DNA from: Bacteroides sp. 519
GTDB lineage: Bacteria > Bacteroidota > Bacteroidia > Bacteroidales > Bacteroidaceae
NCBI RefSeq assembly: GCF_010500955.1
Contig: NZ_QVMJ01000034.1
Location: forward strand, 1 to 32,302
Reading direction: 5' to 3'
DNA: 32,302 bases
Shown piece by piece: positions 1 to 7,255 of the stretch. The translations under genes were made by a program, and so were the position numbers. The notes below the pieces were generated by a model. It was not told the DNA's origin. It made no database searches and saw only the letters and a list, made by a program, of their open reading frames with translations. Positions within the stretch are counted from its first letter, which is position 1. Each line of letters opens with the position of its first letter.

Positions 1-1147
1 ACTCTAGTTGCGACAGGTTCTCGGGGTTGGTGTTCATCAGCTGACGGGCTTCGGTGGTGCTATAGCTACGTACGGCATAGTCAATCTGGTATTCTACGCG
101 GCGTAGTTCGGGGAAAATATCGCGAAGCAGGGCACTGTAGCTCGAAAGACCTTTCAAACGGGCCTCTTTGGCATCGGGGTCAATAGTGCTGTCAATGATG
201 GCAAGGATCTGATCTTTCTGTGCTATGTTACTTTCTTCTACTTTAACGCGCAGGCCAGCCCAGTCTTCGGCTGTTGAGCGAACACTGAAAAGGTTTTCGG
301 CCAACATGTAGTGGTTCTTGATATAATCTTTCAGAGCAATCGCACGGCTGTTGGCCAATTTGTCGTTGCTGGTGTATTTACCTTCGGGTGAAGCGTAGCC
401 ATCAATAAACAGGCCGGTGATTTGGGCATCCTGATCGCCCATTACTTCAAGGAAAGCGTTGTTGATTTTGCCTAACTCAACCGGGTTGCGACGAAAATCG
501 GGAAGGATTACCGAACGGCCTACCTGAAAGTCAAGAAAAGCACTTCCCTGACGGTTACGGGTCTTCACTTCGGCAGCAGGGGTAACCAATGCCACAAGCG
601 GTTGTACCTGATAAGGAGCACGCGGAGCCACCTGTGCCCGATCGTTCAATTTATAAGTATAAAGATTCACTTCGCTGTGGCAGCCAATCAGTTCCTGACG
701 CAGGTAAAGGCTAGCTTTGTTCATCCAACTTTCGTAGGGAAGGGCTACTTCGTAGCTCATCGATTCGTCGGTATACTTATCCGCGTTAACAATCATTCGT
801 GGAGCCTCATAGCCGGATAGCCAATTATCGCTGGCCACCATAAACCAACGCGCATTGATTTTCGAACGGGTTTTGCCGTTAAACTGAATATAAGGGAGTT
901 CCACAATCTCTTTCTCAGCGCGAAGCTCGGGAATAAAGTGCATGCTGGCGCATGAAGGAACAGCATTGGCTTCAACTGTTATGTGGAAAGCAACAATCAA
1001 ACTGTCGTTGCGCTCGGAAAAGTTAGTCGATTCTACATAGACGGAACCTTTGTAGTCCTGAGCAAAGGCAGGAACAGAATAAAAGGCTATAAAGATTATA
1101 AAGGCTATAAAGTATTGAGTTTTGAGTAATGAGTTATTCTTTTTCAT
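1..1147 (-). CDS. DUF3868 / OmpA-like outer-membrane protein, fimbrial locus (3' end beyond window)
   Basis: The 382 codons visible from the ATG at 1147 run off the left edge. Residues 1-29 are a signal peptide ending AFA|Q. Residues ~30-150 resemble the DUF3868 domain (YVES.NF.ERNDSLIVAFHI). Residues ~200-360 are OmpA-like, with the FIDGYASPEG stretch at 247-256 and NDKLANSRA at 261-269, which in this fold bind peptidoglycan. Proteins of this type follow DUF3575 proteins at the head of Bacteroides Mfa/FimA-type fimbrial operons and are thought to help anchor or assemble the fimbria. It lies 60 bp downstream of the DUF3575 gene on the same strand, so co-transcription is likely. Part of the signal-peptide region (1113-1135) is made of the GAGTTTTGAGTAATGAG repeat found elsewhere in intergenic DNA. 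Family assignment is good; the fimbrial role is inferred from context. Confidence 0.85.
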   Translation of the reverse strand, partial: MKKNNSLLKTQYFIAFIIFIAFYSVPAFAQDYKGSVYVESTNFSERNDSLIVAFHITVEANAVPSCASMHFIPELRAEKEIVELPYIQFNGKTRSKINARWFMVASDNWLSGYEAPRMIVNADKYTDESMSYEVALPYESWMNKASLYLRQELIGCHSEVNLYTYKLNDRAQVAPRAPYQVQPLVALVTPAAEVKTRNRQGSAFLDFQVGRSVILPDFRRNPVELGKINNAFLEVMGDQDAQITGLFIDGYASPEGKYTSNDKLANSRAIALKDYIKNHYMLAENLFSVRSTAEDWAGLRVKVEESNIAQKDQILAIIDSTIDPDAKEARLKGLSSYSALLRDIFPELRRVEYQIDYAVRSYSTTEARQLMNTNPENLSQLE

Positions 1148-1207
1148 TTTCTTTGTTTTTTCGTTATTTAAACGCAGATTGTTATGAGTAATGAGTTTAC
1201 CTTTATC

Positions 1208-1816
1208 TTACTTTATAAAATAAATTAAGTTCAGCGCCACTTTTGTTGGCCCCACATAGTGTTTATTGTTGTTTCCTTGTAGAAGTCCACATTTAGGAGC
1301 CTCATACTTATCATAATCCAGATACGTATAACCTAAACCAACTGTGACCTCCATTGACCAGCGAGGCGATAGTAACCAGTGATAACCCCACGAAACTCCG
1401 CCACCAGCAAGCCAGCCTTCGTAACGGTGATGTTTAGTAGCTTTCAGCGGACCAACATTACCTATATTGTACTCTCCATAATGTGCATGAATGCCTAGAA
1501 AATGACCGGCAAAAGATTCACAAAGCCAGTAACGCACCTCGGGTTGAACCAGAATATGCTTCCACTTGCGGTTATTGGCAAAATCGAAAGAGTTGTAGCT
1601 TACTGGTACGTCAAGGGTATAACGTTTGCTGAGTTTAAACTCGATCCCAAGATTAAGGCTTAGAGCCGCATCGTATAACAGATTGCTTTTTACAGCAAAG
1701 CGGGGAACAGGATCATATAAACGATAAGTGGAATGATCAACTAACTCTTGCGAACGGACAACCCCAGACGCCAGTGTGAAAACAAGGATGAATATGAATA
1801 TGGATGAATTACGCAT
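1208..1816 (-). CDS. DUF3575 outer-membrane protein of a fimbrial locus
   Basis: This 202-residue protein has a signal peptide (residues 1-22, ending VVRSQ), followed by a DUF3575-type sequence: FAVKSNLLYDAALSLNLGIE near residues 40-60, then amphipathic strands such as GHFLGIHAHYGEYN and a terminal tyrosine-rich strand. The composition is that of a small beta-barrel lodged in the outer membrane. Length and motif fit the family, whose members recur beside DUF3868/OmpA proteins in Bacteroides fimbrial operons. The biochemical role is not established. It lies 24 bp downstream of the small unknown gene and 60 bp upstream of the DUF3868 gene. In the present arrangement no consensus leftward promoter was found upstream; the nearest consensus promoter points the other way inside the invertible segment at 2200-2591. 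Confidence 0.85.
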   Translation of the reverse strand: MRNSSIFIFILVFTLASGVVRSQELVDHSTYRLYDPVPRFAVKSNLLYDAALSLNLGIEFKLSKRYTLDVPVSYNSFDFANNRKWKHILVQPEVRYWLCESFAGHFLGIHAHYGEYNIGNVGPLKATKHHRYEGWLAGGGVSWGYHWLLSPRWSMEVTVGLGYTYLDYDKYEAPKCGLLQGNNNKHYVGPTKVALNLIYFIK

Positions 1817-1840
1817 ATAATGTGATTTACTAATTACAGA

Positions 1841-2209
1841 TTAAGAGTGACAAGAGGATTCGATTTTGTTTAGCCAAAGCCTATAATTACGATTAAACTG
1901 ACGGACTGTGCGAGGAAACTCTGCCCGACATTCTCTGGTTATAGGAAGATGGTCAACTACTTTACCAACCTCGTTTAAGATAGCAACCAACGAGGTTACA
2001 TCAAGACTTTCGGTTATACGCCCCGATCCGAAAAGATAACCTTGTAAACGTAACTCTTCAATAGAAGGAGAGGAAGAAACTACAACACGCCGGCCTTGCT
2101 TGCGCTGAGGCGTTTCAATACACAAACTACTTGCACGGTGAAGCAAGTATACTACATATAAAGTCTTCTTATCTAACATAATACTCCAGTCGCTAAGTGC
2201 CCGTCTCAT
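1841..2209 (-). CDS. Small protein of unknown function at the head of the fimbrial-type operon
   Basis: This open frame of up to 122 codons lies 24 bp upstream of the DUF3575 gene. I do not recognise the family. It has no signal peptide or membrane segment and is rich in Arg and Leu (RKQGRRVVVSSSPSIEELRLQG near residues 36-57). The first ATG (about 2209) lies inside the left inverted repeat of the invertible segment; a second ATG (about 2180, MLDKKTLYVV) lies just outside it and is the more likely start, giving 112 residues. If the segment inverted, the promoter's start point would fall near 2230, giving a leader of about 50 bases to that ATG. The position suggests a first gene of the operon, but the coding status is only moderately supported and it could be a chance frame in a leader. 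Confidence 0.5.
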   Translation of the reverse strand: MRRALSDWSIMLDKKTLYVVYLLHRASSLCIETPQRKQGRRVVVSSSPSIEELRLQGYLFGSGRITESLDVTSLVAILNEVGKVVDHLPITRECRAEFPRTVRQFNRNYRLWLNKIESSCHS

Positions 2210-2591
2210 CTAAGGAGACGGACATTTTTGCTAAATACAGCAAAAATGAAGGCTAGAATAGAGTTTGAATAAAATGTGTATTATTTTAATCATCAGAAGA
2301 GCTAAAGAATAAAAAAACAGAAAAAATGAAGAAATGTAGTGGTAGAATAGATAGAAAGCCTAGGTGAATATTTAATTAAGGTTAAATTACGCGAACTCAA
2401 AATAATAAACTTGTAAAATATTACGATCACATAAACACCTAATGTATAAAGGATAGAGGCAATAATGTACGCTTTTGTTGTTTTGTTAAAAAATAAATGG
2501 ATAATAAAAAAAATGCCGTATCTTGCATAGTAAAACCAATAGTTGTACATTTGCATCAATAATGATGTCTGTCTCCTTAGATAAGACGGAC
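2200..2591. promoter_or_regulatory. Probable invertible (phase-variable) promoter segment, OFF orientation
   Basis: Two 25-bp sequences, 2200-2224 and 2567-2591, match in inverted orientation at 22 of 25 positions. Each is itself a dyad: 9-bp arms (GTCYGTCTC / RAGACGGRC) around an identical, asymmetric 7-bp core CTTAGAT. Paired arms around a 6-8 bp crossover core are the layout of tyrosine-recombinase sites, and inverted identical cores predict inversion. The 342 bp between them has no credible gene but holds a near-consensus promoter at 2523-2553 pointing right, away from the fimbrial-type operon. Inversion would put its -7 box near 2238-2245 pointing left into that operon. A perfect 9-bp stem (ATTTTTGCT, 2225-2233 with 2240-2248) lies just inside the left repeat. 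No recombinase gene is in the window, so one acting in trans is assumed. Nothing was recognised at 2592-2754. Coordinates may be off by one base. Confidence 0.7.
2523..2553 (+). promoter_or_regulatory. Bacteroidetes-type promoter inside the invertible segment
   Basis: TTG (2523-2525), 20 bases, then TACATTTG (2546-2553): a full match to the TAnnTTTG -7 box, with a TTG -33 box at normal spacing. As the DNA lies here, transcription would start near 2560 and run right through the right inverted repeat into palindromic DNA without genes. Confidence 0.65.
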
Positions 2592-2754
2592 ATTTTACTT
2601 CGAAAAACTCCCCACCATATTCGCTTTCAGAACCACCTAAAAAAGACAAATTATTCATACATATATTACAAATGGGCTGGCAAAAGTCTTTTTGATAAGA
2701 AAGTACATATCCATATTTGTTTGGTTCACGGACCTCCGTGTTCAGCACAAGGAA

Positions 2755-3202
2755 AAGCTCAGTGTTTCTGTGACTCTGTGTTTTATTTCTTTTTTGAAAC
2801 GCTGAGTTACGCGGAGTTACGCGGAGTTTTAATTTGATATTATGCCGCATGGATTCCCCTCCTTGGCTAAGGAGGGGTGCCCAACGGGCGGGGTGGTTGG
2901 AGGGGAATTCCATGCGGCATCGAAATAAAAACTCTACGTAACTTAGCGTTTCAATTCCAATCTGTGTTGAACTAAAATTAAAACACAGAGTCACAGAAAC
3001 ACTGAGCTTATCGAAAATGCCCGTAGGGCATTCATGTCAATAGAAAGGCAATGATAATACTCTTCACAACCCGGTACGGGTTGCATGGTAGATACGATGC
3101 AACCCGTACCGGGTTGAAGATTAAAACTTATTATTATTCTATTGATATGAATGCCCTACGGGCATTTTCGATAAGCTCCGTGTTTCTGTGTCTCAGTGTT
3201 TT
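2755..3202. repeat. Nested palindromic repeat cluster
   Basis: Several inverted repeats are stacked here. A 31-bp sequence at 2755-2785 is matched perfectly in inverse at 2979-3009, and again at 3172-3202 with about three differences. A 39-bp sequence at 3007-3045 is matched in inverse at 3137-3175 with one mismatch. At the centre of the second pair, 3067-3086 and 3097-3116 form a perfect 20-bp inverted repeat. The first pair encloses the ATGCCGCATGG element and short direct repeats of the ACGCGGAGTT type (2810-2829). No convincing coding frame crosses it. It looks like repeated insertion or duplication of small palindromic elements inside one another. Confidence 0.85.
2842..2920. repeat. REP/MITE-like palindromic element, ATGCCGCATGG ends
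   Basis: A 79-bp element with near-perfect inverted ends: ATGCCGCATGG at 2842-2852 with CCATGCGGCAT at 2910-2920, extended by GGATTCCCCTCC / GGAGGGGAATTCC. The interior is GC-rich (AGGAGGGGTGCCC, GGGCGGGGTGG), unlike the AT-rich surroundings. A longer relative lies at 5864-6025, so this is a dispersed family in the genome. It would fold into a strong hairpin on either strand. Confidence 0.75.
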
Positions 3203-3230
3203 ATTTCAATTCCATTCATTTGAACCAAAA

Positions 3231-3781
3231 CTCCTCCCAGAAGTTTAAAATGCAAAATTTGTCGTCATTCAACACGCGGAAGGTTTATTTTATTGATTAG
3301 CAACACATTAGATGCGTGTTGAATGGCGTGTTGAGAAACGTTGTTACAACTATTTCGTCACGCTTTGTATCGTCTCATTATCGAGGGTAAAACTCACTAC
3401 TCAAAACTCATTACTCATTAATCTCTAAAGAACGCCAACAGTTTCACAGTAGGAAACCAACGGTTTCACGGTAGGAAACCAACTGTTTCACAGTAGGAAA
3501 CAACTTGTTTTCTATGTAGGAAACCACTTGTTTTCTATGTAGAAAACTACTTATTTTCTATGTAGGAAACGACTTGTTTTCTATATAGGAAACTACTTGT
3601 TTCACTGCACAAAACCGAAATGAAACTAGTTGTTTCATGCACATCTCGCGTGTTGACAATGCTGTAAAGATATTTGCCAGCACACTTTGCCAGCACGTTT
3701 TAATCAACTGCTAATCAAATACATAAGTGGCTTTGTGCTGGCAGTGCTGGCAAATTTTGCATTTTAAACTTCTGGGAGGAG
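3231..3781. mobile_element. 551-bp MITE-like unit with perfect 31-bp inverted ends
   Basis: The 31 bases at 3231-3261 recur exactly, in inverse, at 3751-3781. Between them are 489 bp with no credible gene: a 12-bp inverted pair (CATTCAACACGC 3267-3278, GCGTGTTGAATG 3315-3326), a copy of the ACTCATTACTCA spacer repeat (about 3390-3420), nine tandem 22-23 bp units (3431-3642), and TGCCAGCAC / GTGCTGGCA repeats near the right end. The right end is 7 bp from the TetR-type gene stop. No clear target-site duplication was seen and no transposase is present, so it could be a non-autonomous element or another recombinase-invertible segment. Its inverted ends lack the dyad-plus-core layout of the 2200-2591 segment. 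Confidence 0.6.
3431..3642. repeat. Tandem 22-23 bp repeats (GAAAC-N5-GTTTC type)
   Basis: About nine adjacent units start near 3431, 3453, 3475, 3497, 3520, 3543, 3566, 3589 and 3611. The consensus is GAAACCACTTGTTTTC followed by TATGTAG, or GTTTCACAGTAG in the early copies. Each unit is a short dyad (GAAAC...GTTTC). The first units have a 22-bp period and the later ones 23, which suggests two rounds of expansion. There are no unique spacers between units. Confidence 0.85.
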
Positions 3782-3788
3782 ATAATAT

Positions 3789-4337
3789 TTATCCCGTTAT
3801 CCCCCGGAACATAACATCGAAAAAGTTCTCTTGTTCTAAAAACGATATACCTTCAACACGCAAATTGCTGGCTATTTCTAATAAATTTTTGATTATCACA
3901 TCAACATTTACCATTGTAGCCGGACAATACTCGCGAAGTATTTTTAATATATTTTGTTGCCAAAAAGTTTGAAATTCATTATAGTATTCACTAAACTCGC
4001 GTGTTTGTCTCATATCAAGAAGAAAACTATAATCAACACTATAAAGACAATGTAGGTACTTGTGTACAAGCCAATTCAACTTCTGAGAAGAAGAAGTGGA
4101 AGACCAACTAAGGTAGTCTTCCACTTCTTTTGTAAATTCTTTCTTCATTTCATGTACACATGCATCGATCAAACCTTTCTTGTCGTTAAAAACAATATAG
4201 ATCGTTCGTTTAGAAATGTGTAACTCGCGTGCTATCATATCCATGCTGAGACGCCGGGTACCTTGCCTTACCATTTGCCGACGTGTGAAATGAATTATTT
4301 CTTTTCTTACAGTACTTTCATCCATAGAAAATAACAT
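3789..4337 (-). CDS. TetR/AcrR-type transcriptional regulator
   Basis: This 182-residue protein has an N-terminal TetR-type helix-turn-helix: RLSMDMIARELHISKRTIY at about residues 29-47, followed by FNDKKGLIDACV, the usual helix-4 region. The C-terminal ligand-binding half is variable and gives no ligand clue. The start ATG at 4337 overlaps the efflux channel gene stop by one base (TAATG), which points to translational coupling; MDESTVRK four codons later is a possible alternative. As the last gene of an RND efflux operon it probably represses that operon in response to a pumped compound. That role is inferred from position. Confidence 0.85.
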   Translation of the reverse strand: MLFSMDESTVRKEIIHFTRRQMVRQGTRRLSMDMIARELHISKRTIYIVFNDKKGLIDACVHEMKKEFTKEVEDYLSWSSTSSSQKLNWLVHKYLHCLYSVDYSFLLDMRQTREFSEYYNEFQTFWQQNILKILREYCPATMVNVDVIIKNLLEIASNLRVEGISFLEQENFFDVMFRGITG

Positions 4338-5716
4338 TAATCTGTTTCTTTTTCTCTTCCACCACCTAATGCATGGTAAAGATTAATAATGCCTTGTATT
4401 TCTTCAAACCGATCTGTTACCTGCGATATTTGTGCAGAAAGTAAAGTTTGCTGGGCTGTAAGCACTTCCAGATAGGTAGAACTACCATGACGCATCAGCA
4501 ATTCGGTACTGTGTACAGCTGTTTTTAACGATTCTATTTGCTGATTACGCCATTCACCTTTATCACGAGCTGTTTCAACTTGCTTTAAGGCATTAATTAC
4601 TTCGCTTCCTGCATTCAATATGGATTGTTGAAAACTGAGTAATGCTTCCTCTTGTTGAGATTTGCTTATCTTTAGCCGGGCCCGAAGTGCACCATTATTA
4701 AATAAAGGTTGAGTGAGCGAACCAATAGCAGTTAGCAACAGTTTACCCGGATTTACAATAAACGATCCAGCTTCATTGGTCCATCCGGCTGTGCCATTCA
4801 ACACCAACGAAGGGTAAAAAGCCGAACGTGCTTCGGCTGTTGCATACGATGCGGCCTTTAAAGTTAATTCGGCACTACGTACATCTGGTCTGTTCGACAG
4901 CAGTTGAAGCGGAACACCAGTTAGCAACTCTTCCGGAAATTGTTGTTCGGCCAATTTACTGCGATTAATTGTTTGAGGAGCTTCGCCCAATAAAACAGAT
5001 AAGGTATTCTCTACTTCATAAATCTGTTTCCTGATATCCAATAAAGAAGCTTCGATTGCAAAATAATTAGCTTCGGTTTGCGAAACAGAAGCTTCGTTTG
5101 CCATTGCTGCTTCTTTTAAAGCTTTCATTGTTTCTACATTCTGCTTCCAAATTATTGCTGTGGCCTCGGATATTTCCAATTGTGCATCCAACATCAATAA
5201 TGAATAATAGGTGTTGGCTATGCCAGAAACAAGTTGGGTACGAACGGCCTGCCGATATTCCTGACTCTGTTCGTAAAGTGCTTTCGAACGACGTTTGGCA
5301 TTTAGCAATTTACCAAAGATATCTACCTCCCAACTGGCTACTACCGGTAACGAATATGTGTAAGTTGACTTTCCATTATCAAAATTTACAATATTACCCT
5401 GAAAACCTAAGTTGAAAGAAGGCAGAAATGATAAACGGGCACTCTGCAAAGTAGCTTTTGCCTGATCAACACGCAGGTATGCAGTGCGCATATCTGTGTT
5501 GTTTTTCAATCCCTGTTCAATTAACTGTTGCAAACAGGTATCGCTAAACAGTTCGTGCCAGTCAAGATTGGCAAGACTGGTAGTGTCTTCCTGAATTACA
5601 TCCCGGAAAACTCCTTCGGCAGTTATTGATTCCGGGCGGTTATATGATTTGTAGATGTTGCAACCGCTTAGTAAAAACATAGCGGTTACGGATATAGTTA
5701 CTGTTTGTATATTCAT
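4337..5716 (-). CDS. Outer-membrane efflux channel lipoprotein, TolC/OprM-NodT family
   Basis: This 459-residue protein is of normal length for an OprM-like efflux channel. Residues 1-19 are a lipoprotein signal with lipobox LLSGC. Family features include LDWHELFSDTCLQQLIEQGLKNNTDMRTAYLRVDQA in the N-terminal half, the internal repeat LLSNRPDVRSAELTLKAASYATAEARSAFYPSL around residues 272-304, and long coiled alpha-hairpins that form the periplasmic tunnel. It is the exit duct of a tripartite pump and would work with the adaptor and RND pump encoded upstream on the same strand. The gene appears intact even though the pump gene is broken. A 345-bp spacer with palindromic elements separates it from the pump gene. 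Confidence 0.93.
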   Translation of the reverse strand: MNIQTVTISVTAMFLLSGCNIYKSYNRPESITAEGVFRDVIQEDTTSLANLDWHELFSDTCLQQLIEQGLKNNTDMRTAYLRVDQAKATLQSARLSFLPSFNLGFQGNIVNFDNGKSTYTYSLPVVASWEVDIFGKLLNAKRRSKALYEQSQEYRQAVRTQLVSGIANTYYSLLMLDAQLEISEATAIIWKQNVETMKALKEAAMANEASVSQTEANYFAIEASLLDIRKQIYEVENTLSVLLGEAPQTINRSKLAEQQFPEELLTGVPLQLLSNRPDVRSAELTLKAASYATAEARSAFYPSLVLNGTAGWTNEAGSFIVNPGKLLLTAIGSLTQPLFNNGALRARLKISKSQQEEALLSFQQSILNAGSEVINALKQVETARDKGEWRNQQIESLKTAVHSTELLMRHGSSTYLEVLTAQQTLLSAQISQVTDRFEEIQGIINLYHALGGGREKETD

Positions 5717-6061
5717 TTTTTTTATCTCTTTTTGATCTCTTTTTGAAACGCGGATTAACGCGGATTAACGCGGATTTTTATTCATACTTCATCTATTTGG
5801 TTCAAACCAGAATAGAAAAGGAGGTAAAGTGAGGTAGAGGAGGTAAAGTAGTTGAGTAGTGGGATGCCGCATGGAATTCCTCTCCCTAGAGGGGAGAGGT
5901 GCCCTTTAGGGCGGAGAGGGGGGACTCAAAAGTTGCGCAACCGAATTTCCATGCGGTATGTTTTCACTCCCCGCCCCGGCCTAAAGGCCACCCCGCCCCT
6001 CAAGGGCGGGGAATCCATGCGGCATCGCCTACTTTACCTACTCTACCTCACTTTACCTCCT
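5717..6061. repeat. 345-bp spacer filled by direct and inverted repeats
   Basis: This spacer between the RND pump and channel genes holds no gene. From the left it has three direct copies of ACGCGGATTA (about 5749-5777) and GGAGGTAAAGTGAGGTAGAGG-type purine repeats (about 5818-5850). Next comes a 162-bp ATGCCGCATGG-ended element at 5864-6025. The inverse of the purine repeats (CTACTTTACCTACTCTACC, about 6029-6070) closes the structure. The outer arms thus enclose the inner element, the same nested architecture as at 2755-3202. The pump gene stop codon (6062-6064) lies inside the right arm. Such a stem may limit transcription of the channel gene or protect mRNA ends. Confidence 0.75.
5864..6025. 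repeat. REP/MITE-like palindromic element, ATGCCGCATGG ends (second copy)
   Basis: This element starts ATGCCGCATGGAATTCC and ends GGAATCCATGCGGCAT, like the 2842-2920 copy but twice as long. An extra internal end (TTTCCATGCGGTATG, about 5946-5960) suggests two tandem or nested copies. The interior contains GC-rich stems (CTCCCTAGAGGGGAG, CCGCCCCTCAAGGGCGGGG). Confidence 0.75.
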
Positions 6062-7255
6062 TTACCTCACTTTTAGTTCACTAACTTTAACTTCTTCTAA
6101 TTGTTTCATCTCCTTCTTTATCATATTATCAGGTGCTTTCTTTTTCTTCTTAATTGGTTTAATCTTTTCCTGAAAATATTCAAAGTTGATATAAAGAGAC
6201 GGAACTATAAATAAAAGGGCAATGGTTCCAATAATCATACCACCAATGGCTCCTGTTCCTAACGAGCTATTACCATTTGCCCCTACACCTGTAGCAAACA
6301 TCAACGGAAGCAAGCCGAATATCATTGTCAGAGCCGTCATCAGGATAGGACGTAAACGGGCTTTAGCTGATGCCACTGCCGACTGGGATAATGTCATTCC
6401 GCTATGGCGGCGATCTACTGCATATTCGGTTAAAAGAATGGCCGTTTTTGATAGCAACCCGATAAGCATAATCAACCCCGTTTGCAGATAGATGTTATTT
6501 TCCAGTCCCATTATTTTAGCAAAGATGAAACTTCCGGCCAATCCAAAAGGAATGGAGAAGATCACTGCCATTGGTATCATAAAGCTTTCGTATAACCCAC
6601 TTAATATAAGGTAAGTAAGCAATATGCAAATAGCAAATATAATAACAGTAGTATTCGAACTCTGGTTTTCTTCACGGGTAATACCACCAAAATCGTAACC
6701 ATAACCACGGGGTAGCTGTTGATCGGCCACTTCACGGATGGCAGTAATAACATCACCCGAACTGTATCCTTCGGCAGGCAAACCACTTACTGCAATGCTT
6801 GAAAATAGGTTATAACGGTTCATTGTTTCCGATCCATACACTTTTGTTAATGTAATGAACTGTGATATCGGAGCCATCTCACCATTAATCCTCACAAAGA
6901 TATTGTTCAGTGATTCCGGATCGAGCCGGTAATCCGGAGATGCTTGTACCATTACACGGTAAACTTTCGAAAAACGGTTGAAGTTCGAAGCATATATACC
7001 ACCATAATAACCGGCAAGTGTTGATAAAACCTCGGTTGGCGAAATACCAGCCCGTTTGCATTTTACTGCATCAACATCTACCTGATATTGAGGATAGTTG
7101 ATGTTATAAGATGAAAAAGCAGCAGATATTTCCGGGCGTTCCCTTAGTTTACCAATGTAATTCTGTGCCACATCAAAGAAAGTAGATAAATCACCTCCAC
7201 TCCTATCCAGAAGGTAAAGTTCGAAACCATTCCCCGATCCGTAGCCTGAAATCAT
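6062..7255 (-). pseudogene. RND efflux pump (AcrB/HAE1-type), C-terminal fragment of a broken gene
   Basis: This frame encodes the C-terminal ~40% of an AcrB-type inner-membrane drug/proton antiporter: the PC2 porter region (SGYGSGNGFELYLLDRSGG), the second docking part, and TM8-TM12, including LLTYLILSGLYESFMIPMAV, GLIMLIGLLSKTAILLTEYA and RLRPILMTALTMIFGLLPL. Homology extends upstream of the first ATG (7255), through GDAFVFAPP, to about 7282, where it meets the N-terminal fragment in another frame. The two parts add up to about 949 homologous residues against roughly 1,050 normally. Missing are TM7 and most of subdomain PC1. The tail is Lys-rich (KKKKKAPDNMIKKE). The pump is therefore unlikely to be functional unless the deletion is an assembly error. 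Confidence 0.85.

Noticed and set aside
2523..2837. 104-codon rightward frame starting at TTG
   Set aside because: Its first codon is the -33 box of the promoter and the frame runs through the inverted repeat and repeat DNA; no family resemblance.
2302..2994. 230-codon leftward open frame (GTG start)
   Set aside because: It crosses the right inverted repeat and the palindromic elements, has low-complexity AT-rich composition and no recognisable domain; probably chance.
3431..3642. Repeats resembling a CRISPR array
   Set aside because: The 22-23 bp units follow one another directly, with no unique spacers of constant length and no cas genes nearby; this is a plain tandem repeat.
3231..3781. 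A second recombinase-invertible promoter
   Set aside because: The 31-bp ends are not dyads around a short core and no consensus TAnnTTTG promoter was found inside; a MITE-like origin is equally or more likely.
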